Part shown: in pieces, positions 1 to 4,815 of the stretch
Position numbering within the stretch: the stretch's first letter is position 1
Layout: each line of letters begins with the position of its first letter
NCBI GenBank assembly: GCA_027016475.1
Contig: JALUTL010000076.1
Coordinates: forward strand, 1-5,971
From: Candidatus Heimdallarchaeota archaeon
GTDB taxonomy: Archaea; Asgardarchaeota; Heimdallarchaeia; Heimdallarchaeales; Kariarchaeaceae
Direction of reading: 5' to 3'
Length of the DNA: 5,971 nt
Program-made: the position numbers and the translations under genes
Notes under the pieces: generated by a model
What the model saw: only the letters and a program-made list of their open reading frames with translations
What the model was told of the DNA's origin: nothing
The model's database searches: none

Positions 1-75
1 ATCCTGCTCTCAGGCATGTACCATGCATCCGCCTGTGTCCAGCCTGGCGGGCCAATCTTCTATCATTGTGATTAA
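1..75 (+). other. Unassigned left-edge fragment: 3' end of a rightward gene or part of a structured RNA
   Basis: Rightward frame 1 is open from base 1 to a TAA at 73-75, giving 24 residues that end in GGPIFYHCD; this stop directly abuts the stop of the leftward RAM gene at 76-78. I do not recognise the peptide, and 24 open codons can easily arise by chance. The first 60 bases are about 60% G+C, well above the rest of the window, and can fold into two adjacent hairpins: GCATG/CATGC at 14-18 and 22-26 with a 3-base loop, and CCGCC/GGCGG at 29-33 and 46-50 with a 12-base loop. That would also suit the end of an RNA gene. No tRNA T-arm or T-run is visible. A leftward frame starting around base 57 is also open but has no ordinary start codon until base 17. 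I cannot choose between these readings. Confidence 0.3.
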
Positions 76-303
76 TCAAACACAAATAATTGTCATTGTT
101 TCAATAATTTCTGGGATTACACGGATTTTTGATGTTACAATAGGCTTCAATTGACGATTGCTTTCACATTCCAAAGTGCATACTAGGTCAAAAGATTCCT
201 TTAGAATATAAGCTTCCTTTATTTCAGGAATCTCAAGGATTTGTTGTCGGATTCTTTTCAAGTCTGTATGCTTGCATTTGACAAAAATATACGCTTTTAC
301 CAT
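76..303 (-). CDS. Stand-alone RAM domain protein (Lrp/AsnC ligand-binding domain, no DNA-binding part)
   Basis: The 75-residue product is a single RAM domain, the small-molecule-binding and oligomerisation half of Lrp/AsnC regulators, with the usual order strand-helix-strand-strand-helix-strand: AYIFVKC (4-10), helix to about 24, then EIPEIKEAYILK (24-35), FDLVCTLEC (38-46), a helix around 49-65 and TMTIICV at the end. There is no helix-turn-helix, so it cannot bind DNA by itself; such lone RAM proteins are common in archaea and are thought to act as effector-binding dimers or to mix with full-length Lrp proteins. The loop that usually reads G-x-Y-D reads E-S-F-D (36-39), so the conserved glycine of the ligand-binding turn is missing. 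The gene lies 55 bp downstream of tupB on the same strand, behind its own TATA-like element, so it may be transcribed separately as well as by read-through. The ATG at 303 is the only good start. Ligand unknown; a role in tungstate sensing is only a guess from position. Confidence 0.85.
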   Translation of the reverse strand: MVKAYIFVKCKHTDLKRIRQQILEIPEIKEAYILKESFDLVCTLECESNRQLKPIVTSKIRVIPEIIETMTIICV

Positions 304-327
304 TCTTGTCCAAAATCATTTCCATGT

Positions 328-345
328 TTGCATATTAAAATATTT
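328..345 (-). promoter_or_regulatory. Probable archaeal TATA box for the RAM-domain gene
   Basis: On the leftward strand the tupB-RAM gap contains ATATTTTAATATG, an AT-rich element in an otherwise mixed sequence. Its centre, near 338, lies about 35 bases before the ATG at 303. With archaeal spacing (box centre about 26 bases before the transcript start) the RNA would begin near 311, leaving a leader of 7-9 bases. No strong Shine-Dalgarno site precedes the ATG, which agrees with a short or absent leader. AT-rich stretches in intergenic DNA are common, so this is a moderate call. Confidence 0.45.
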
Positions 346-358
346 CATTGGCGAAGCA

Positions 359-1042
359 TCACCTTCTGTGTTGTAAAGCAGTCACAAATGCAGTCACACA
401 AAAGCTCAGAGACATAAGGAGGATTCCCAAAGCCAAAGAGACCCCATAGTTTCCCTTGCTTGTTTCAGTCACGATTGCTGTTGTCAACACACGAGTATAC
501 CCTTTAAGGTTGCCACCAACTATTAGAATTGCTCCGACTTCAGAAAATGCCCGCCCTAATGCAGTGATGACCCCAATCAATATACCGGTTTTAGCCTCAT
601 GCCAAAGTAACAGCCGAGTTTGTGCTTCATCAGCACCCATAGATTTCAATAATTTTGGAAGATCTTCAGGGATCTCATTAACAGCCGATTTGGTAATCCC
701 CACAACGATTGGTAAAGTCAAAACAAATTGTGCGATCACCATGGCCATAGGAGTAAATACCAAATTCAATGTGCCCAATGGCCCTTCTGCTGCCAATATC
801 AAAAATACTGTCAATCCAACAACCACTGGTGGGAGACCCATCAAAGTGTTAAGAACAGAGGAAAAAAATACACCGTTTCCTCTATTCGATCTTCCAAGAA
901 ACACGCCCAACGGAATGCCGATCGCAGAGGCAAGTGCCACGGCTGATGTCGACACTAGCAGGCTGAGAAAAGCGATGGACCATACTTCAGGATCACCTGT
1001 TAGTATGAGAACAATGCCATCAAATAAATCACTTAAAACCAT
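359..1042 (-). CDS. tupB: Tungstate ABC transporter permease TupB
   Basis: This is the membrane component of a molybdate/tungstate-type ABC importer. It forms the channel that takes the oxyanion from TupA and moves it inward, driven by a TupC-type ATPase. Numbering from the GTG at 1051 (230 aa), hydrophobic segments lie near 24-52, 62-88, 97-120, 155-180 and 203-226. The cytoplasmic EAA loop that docks the ATPase is at about 130-170, with SMGADEAQTRLLLWHEAK followed by GILIGVITALGRAFSEVGA; the latter and the early GLPPVVVGL (72-80) are typical of TupB/ModB permeases. I place the start at the ATG at 1042 (227 aa). The upstream GTG at 1051 lies inside AGGTGAG, a good archaeal Shine-Dalgarno site 5 bases before that ATG. 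The gene begins one base after the tupA stop, so the two are cotranscribed and probably translationally coupled. TupB rather than ModB or WtpB is inferred from the TupA partner. Confidence 0.92.
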   Translation of the reverse strand: MVLSDLFDGIVLILTGDPEVWSIAFLSLLVSTSAVALASAIGIPLGVFLGRSNRGNGVFFSSVLNTLMGLPPVVVGLTVFLILAAEGPLGTLNLVFTPMAMVIAQFVLTLPIVVGITKSAVNEIPEDLPKLLKSMGADEAQTRLLLWHEAKTGILIGVITALGRAFSEVGAILIVGGNLKGYTRVLTTAIVTETSKGNYGVSLALGILLMSLSFCVTAFVTALQHRR

Positions 1043-1043
1043 G

Positions 1044-1889
1044 TTACTCACCTAGTGGTCTGAAAAGGACAATACCATCAACTTGATAGCCACTAACCAA
1101 TTCTGGATTGCGGATCAAAAACACAAGCAGGTCTTTAGCCCTTTCAACATTGCGTTCAGGAAATCTTTCCGGATTTGTAATGATGTAGGAATAAGGGTTA
1201 TAGGACAGGGGTTCCTCCTTTGAATACAGCTGCTCAAGTTGCAGCCCAACATTTTTCTTCAACTGGACATAAGTGCCGAGATCACTGAGAGTGTACGCAT
1301 TCAATTGATTGGCAGTGACCAACGTGTGGGCCATGCCCGATCCAGTTTCCAAATACCAGTATTGATCGTATGGAGATAGACCAAGCAAATCCCAAATTTG
1401 CTTCTCCCTTTGGTGGGTTCCGGATTCGTCGCCCCGGGATATGAATGGGGATTGGGTCTGATAGATTCGATAAAAGGCATCAAGAATGGTGGATGATTCG
1501 GAAACGCCGGCAGGATCATCCTTGGGCCCAATGATGACGAAATAATTGTACCAAAGTGTAGTCCTATTGATGCCATAGCCTTCATCTATGAAAGATATTT
1601 CCTGCTGTTCTGCATGAACAATCACTGCATCAACCTGCCCATCCTTTGCCAGTTGTAACGCGGCACCCGTCCCTTTTGCAATGACACGAACCAGCAAATG
1701 AGGTTTGTCTTTGAGGTATGCATCAAGGACATGTTCAAGGAGACCTGAATTGTCAACAGAAGTGGTTGTAGCCAAAAGCAGTACTTCGTTTTTGCTATAG
1801 GAAATTGAGTATACAACTGAGAATAGGAGGAGAACAATGAGCCAAAGTCCAAAGTAGGATCGTGGAACTTGACTCATTACTGAAATCAT
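1044..1889 (-). CDS. tupA: Tungstate-binding protein TupA of an ABC importer
   Basis: This 281-residue extracytoplasmic protein captures tungstate and delivers it to TupB. The N-terminus has one hydrophobic segment (about 13-30) after a short segment containing one arginine. It is a signal peptide or a membrane anchor; there is no cysteine, so no lipobox. The mature part opens with LLLATTTSVDNSGLL (37-51), whose TTTS motif is the hallmark of TupA proteins. Next come KGTGAALQLAKDGQVDAVIVH (72-92, including the anion-loop GTG) and the GYGINR/YNYFVIIGPKDDPAG region (104-128). FISRGDESGTH (149-159) and AYTLSDLGTYV (198-208) follow; these are diagnostic for the TupA/PBP-like family and contribute to the oxyanion site. 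The length is normal. This is the first gene of the leftward operon. A TATA box lies about 26 bases before the predicted transcript start near 1891, so the ATG at 1889 would be almost leaderless, and no Shine-Dalgarno site is present. Phosphate-binding PstS and molybdate ModA fit the motifs less well. Confidence 0.93.
   Translation of the reverse strand: MISVMSQVPRSYFGLWLIVLLLFSVVYSISYSKNEVLLLATTTSVDNSGLLEHVLDAYLKDKPHLLVRVIAKGTGAALQLAKDGQVDAVIVHAEQQEISFIDEGYGINRTTLWYNYFVIIGPKDDPAGVSESSTILDAFYRIYQTQSPFISRGDESGTHQREKQIWDLLGLSPYDQYWYLETGSGMAHTLVTANQLNAYTLSDLGTYVQLKKNVGLQLEQLYSKEEPLSYNPYSYIITNPERFPERNVERAKDLLVFLIRNPELVSGYQVDGIVLFRPLGE
1047..1053 (-). promoter_or_regulatory. Ribosome-binding site of tupB (AGGTGAG), which fixes its start
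   Basis: Read leftward, the end of tupA contains AGGTGAG, then TAAC, then ATG. GGTGA is complementary to the conserved 3' end of archaeal and bacterial 16S rRNA and sits 5 bases before the ATG at 1042. It overlaps the last sense codons of tupA (Gly-Glu) and the in-frame GTG at 1051, which is therefore part of the binding site and not the start. The tupA stop TAA lies between the site and the ATG. Confidence 0.75.
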
Positions 1890-1913
1890 GCCATTATCGC
1901 TTTCATTTGTAAT

Positions 1914-1922
1914 GTTTTATAC
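1914..1922 (-). promoter_or_regulatory. TATA box of the tupAB operon
   Basis: The leftward strand reads GTATAAAAC here. Its centre (about 1918) lies roughly 29 bases before the tupA ATG (1889). Archaeal TATA boxes are centred about 26 bases before the transcript start, which places that start at 1891-1892 and leaves 2-3 untranslated bases. The lack of a Shine-Dalgarno site before tupA fits this leaderless arrangement. Confidence 0.65.
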
Positions 1923-1936
1923 ATCGCGTTCAGTAA

Positions 1937-1979
1937 CAAATCTAGTTCTGCTTTTTAAAAAAATTCAAATCTAGAGATT
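1937..1979 (+). promoter_or_regulatory. Rightward TATA-like box flanked by a 9-bp direct repeat, in front of the RNase gene
   Basis: CAAATCTAG occurs at 1937-1945 and again at 1966-1974, 29 bp apart. Between them lies CTTTTTAAAAAAA (1951-1963), a TATA-like box that would start rightward transcription near 1983. The second repeat copy runs into AATCT-AG-AGATT (1968-1979), a 5-bp inverted repeat with a 2-bp centre that spans the region just before the expected start. A regulator bound at both copies would bracket the box. The repeat is short, so a chance origin is possible, but the placement is suggestive. Confidence 0.4.
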
Positions 1980-2016
1980 ATCCGCAGGAGTTATAAGGAA
2001 TCATACAAAGAATCGA

Positions 2017-4815
2017 TTGAGAAAGGTGCCATCGAAAGGGGAATTAGTTGAATTCAAGCCAGGCCTTTTTGGAATTCAGGAACCGAACAATTTTGGGATT
2101 TTCGTCAGAAGCACAAAAAGGAAAAAGGGAGTTCTTGTCACATTATATACAATCAGAGGAATGCAGGAACTAAAACAAAGCAATGTGTACAAGTCAACTT
2201 TCGGAAGAAGTGTCCAGTTGAGGAACGGAGAGTTGCCCCCAGAAAAAGAGATGAAGGAACGGTTGCAGCAATGGATCAAGGAAATTGCCAAAGAACGGGG
2301 AGAATCGGCATCCCAAACCGCGGGTCAACTCACTGAGAAAACCATATGGCAGTTGCTTGTGGAAAAAGGAGAAGGAAGGGTTCAGTTCACTGTTGATGAA
2401 ATAGCCAAACTGTGGTATGAAAGTGAAAGCCCGTCCAAGAATCAGGTCAAAAAGATAAAAGATGTCCTTAATCAGGTTGCTGCACCTCAAACCGGACATT
2501 TGTATCTATCTGACACAAAAAATCAGCTGTGGAAAATCATCACACCCGAAGAAAAGAAAAAAATCAACACAGAAATTGGTGTTTTGGGACGAATCAAGAA
2601 CAAAATGTTCCAATTTGTGGAAGAGGAAACAGAAGAAGGCGAAAAAATCATCGTACGCAAACCTGTCCCATGGGATGAAGTCAATCTGACTCAGGAGGAA
2701 CTGGAAGTATTCACCAAGCTCCAACAAATGGCAGACCATTATGTAGAGTTTGACACTTGGCCTGCTGTAGGATTGGGAGATACGCAGGTCGTTACAATTG
2801 AAGACTTTTCTCTCCATAAGCATTTGACCTACTTGGCTGAAGACTGGGTCAATGAAGGAAGAACCACAATCGCAGATTCATTTGTCAAGTTCTTGATCAG
2901 GACAGGCTATTGGGGAGAAAATGATGCCCTATACAAGATTTCCAGAAGAGCCATCAACCTTGCGCCAGATTTTGAGTGGGAAACACCGCAGGACATTGAA
3001 GAGTATGCACAACGGTTCAAGGAGCCAAGCGAAACACCCGAGGTGTTTGAAGGTCGTTTGGATCTGAGGGAAATGGAGGCCTACACCATTGACCCACCAA
3101 CTGCAAAGGATTTCGATGATGCCATATCGGTAATCAAGAAGGACAGTGGCTATGTCTTGTGGGTGCACATTGCGGATGTTGCCCATTATGTGGAAAAATA
3201 TTCAAAGCTGGATAGACATGCACAGAAACGAACAACCAGTGTTTACCTTCCCACCGCTGTGCTTCCCATGCTTCCATCTCGACTTTCGGATGATCTCTGT
3301 TCATTAAGAGAGCAAACGCCTCGCTTAGCCATGTCGGTTGAGATTCATTTTGATTCCAATGGAAAAAAAGTTCAAGGATCAGAGCGGGTTCACAATTCTG
3401 TAATTCTTGTAAAACGGAACCTTTCCTATGATTATGTCAATGAAGCCATTGAACGAAATGAAGAACCGTTTGCAACCTATATCGAATTGGCAAGACTCAT
3501 TGACCAACATCGTAGAAGTTTGAATCTGGAGACTCCTGATGTCCGTTTAGAATTGGGAAAGAAAATGAAAGTGCAGGTCAAATCTTCTTCTCCTTCCACA
3601 AAAATGATTGAAACATTCATGGTCACCGCCAATGAGGCAATTGGGGAAATTTTTCACAGGGCAGAAGTGCCAGGCATTTACCGTGACCATCCGTTGCCAG
3701 AGAAGGAAGGAACAGTGAAATTCAATGGGCAGATGAATGTAGTTGGACTGCCTTTGAAAATCGATTACCCTGAAGATCTTTTTGACTATGAAGAAGAGCA
3801 AGAAGAGGAGGAAGAAGAAGAGGAAAATATCCTTGAAAAACTTAAGAAACAGGGTGGCTTCTCTTCTGGAGCAATCACAATCTCTTTTGGAGGAGGAGGC
3901 AGTTTAGGTGACGCGTTCAAGTCACAATTGCAGGAAGAGGAAAATGAGGAGGAAGAAGAAGGCCCTGCCATGCCAACTGTCAAAGGTCTTGCACAACTGC
4001 CGCCTGAAAAGCAACAGGCAATTCTTCAACCGTTCATCGAAGTTTTGAACGCAATTGATGGGATAAAAGAAGAGGATATCCAACGGTTGGCTTACCTTCT
4101 TGTGCTAAGAGTGTTTCCGCAGGCATACTATTCTGCAGCAAACATAGGGCATTTCGGATTGGGAAGTACCAGATATGTCCATTTCACTTCACCCATCCGC
4201 AGATATCCAGACATCATTGCACACAGAATATGCAAACAGCTTATTGCGGAAGGGCGACCAGATGGCAATTGGCCTGATGGTAAATTGGAAACAAAACCGG
4301 TCTATGAAAATGAAGAAGTCGAAAATTTGGCACTTCATTCAACGGAACAGTCTGTTCTTGCCTCAAAAATTGAGAAGCAAATTGTTGCAGCAGGTTACTC
4401 GTTCATTGCCAAAAATGAATCACAGGAAAACCGAACCGGAATTGTGTCATCCATCTATTCAGGAGGGGTCAACGTTCTCCTGCCCAATGGAATTGAGGCG
4501 AGAATCCCTCTACGCAGATTTACAGACAAGCCTACCTTTGTGGATGACTATGAAAGCATGTGCTTTGTCGGATCAAGATCAAAATTTGACATGAATACAG
4601 AAATCACTCCTGACAACTACAAGGAACTGCTCAAAAACACCGAAGACACAAGAGATGAACCCATCGAGGTGATTGTTGAATTGGGAGACAAAATAGCCTT
4701 GAGCTTTACACAATTCAATCATGTTGAAGGAGAAATTGTTGCCGCACCACTTCGAATCATACGCCATGGAAAGCTAATCAAGGATTTTGAAGAAGAAGAA
4801 CAGAATCAAAGCTGA
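2017..4815 (+). CDS. RNase II/R-family 3'-5' exoribonuclease with atypical N-terminus and acidic insert
   Basis: This enzyme degrades RNA from the 3' end to nucleoside monophosphates using two metal ions. The RNB domain runs from about 345 to 740. The catalytic aspartates are D359, D365, D367 and D368 in YTIDPPTAKDFDDAI, with exactly the 0/6/8/9 spacing of E. coli RNase II (201/207/209/210). Other family motifs are WVHIADVAHYV (382-392), TSVYLPTAVLPMLPSRLSDD (407-426), MVTANEAIGEI (535-545), and GHFGLGSTRYVHFTSPIRRY (711-730) with the active-site arginines. A C-terminal S1/OB-like domain covers about 804-910. The N-terminal 340 residues lack recognisable cold-shock domains. They begin with a small beta-rich segment (KGELVEFKPG), then a helix-turn-helix-like region (105-155), and contain a stretch near 282-318 that resembles cyanobacterial/organellar RNase II. 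Residues 590-650 form an acidic and glycine-rich insert. The start is uncertain: TTG at 2017 or GTG at 2026; no ATG is possible before residue 49. GGAG at 1987 is too far away to decide. Confidence 0.93.
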   Translation: MRKVPSKGELVEFKPGLFGIQEPNNFGIFVRSTKRKKGVLVTLYTIRGMQELKQSNVYKSTFGRSVQLRNGELPPEKEMKERLQQWIKEIAKERGESASQTAGQLTEKTIWQLLVEKGEGRVQFTVDEIAKLWYESESPSKNQVKKIKDVLNQVAAPQTGHLYLSDTKNQLWKIITPEEKKKINTEIGVLGRIKNKMFQFVEEETEEGEKIIVRKPVPWDEVNLTQEELEVFTKLQQMADHYVEFDTWPAVGLGDTQVVTIEDFSLHKHLTYLAEDWVNEGRTTIADSFVKFLIRTGYWGENDALYKISRRAINLAPDFEWETPQDIEEYAQRFKEPSETPEVFEGRLDLREMEAYTIDPPTAKDFDDAISVIKKDSGYVLWVHIADVAHYVEKYSKLDRHAQKRTTSVYLPTAVLPMLPSRLSDDLCSLREQTPRLAMSVEIHFDSNGKKVQGSERVHNSVILVKRNLSYDYVNEAIERNEEPFATYIELARLIDQHRRSLNLETPDVRLELGKKMKVQVKSSSPSTKMIETFMVTANEAIGEIFHRAEVPGIYRDHPLPEKEGTVKFNGQMNVVGLPLKIDYPEDLFDYEEEQEEEEEEEENILEKLKKQGGFSSGAITISFGGGGSLGDAFKSQLQEEENEEEEEGPAMPTVKGLAQLPPEKQQAILQPFIEVLNAIDGIKEEDIQRLAYLLVLRVFPQAYYSAANIGHFGLGSTRYVHFTSPIRRYPDIIAHRICKQLIAEGRPDGNWPDGKLETKPVYENEEVENLALHSTEQSVLASKIEKQIVAAGYSFIAKNESQENRTGIVSSIYSGGVNVLLPNGIEARIPLRRFTDKPTFVDDYESMCFVGSRSKFDMNTEITPDNYKELLKNTEDTRDEPIEVIVELGDKIALSFTQFNHVEGEIVAAPLRIIRHGKLIKDFEEEEQNQS
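3784..3966 (+). other. Acidic/Gly-rich low-complexity insert within the RNB domain
   Basis: Residues 590-650 of the exoribonuclease contain two glutamate runs, at about 592-603 and 640-648. They flank a serine/glycine segment with SFGGGGSLGD (623-632) and a short basic stretch, EKLKKQGG. The DNA shows two purine tracts of GAA/GAG codons. Canonical RNase R proteins continue from the LGLPLKI-like segment (here VVGLPLKIDY, 575-584) almost directly into the helices before GHFGL. The block is therefore an addition, probably a disordered surface loop, and it leaves all catalytic motifs intact. It is in frame and not a sign of decay. Confidence 0.7.

Noticed and set aside
1..58. Leftward partial gene or tRNA at the left edge
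   Set aside because: The open leftward frame has no ATG, GTG or TTG before base 17, and no tRNA T-arm or D-arm pattern fits on either strand. It is kept only as an unassigned fragment.
456..1055. 199-codon rightward open frame
   Set aside because: It lies wholly antisense to tupB, whose protein has clear permease motifs. The antisense product is a low-hydrophobicity mix rich in T, N and P with no family resemblance, so it is a shadow of the real gene.
1800..1860. Lipoprotein signal for TupA
   Set aside because: There is no cysteine after the hydrophobic segment, or anywhere in the protein.
3790..3960. Simple-sequence purine tracts as a mutational repeat or frameshift site
   Set aside because: The GAA/GAG runs stay in frame on both sides and mix the two codons, so they encode a real acidic loop with no sign of gene decay.
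4175..4594. 139-codon rightward open frame inside the exoribonuclease gene
   Set aside because: It overlaps the region encoding SPIRRY and the S1 domain in another frame. The main frame carries the conserved residues.
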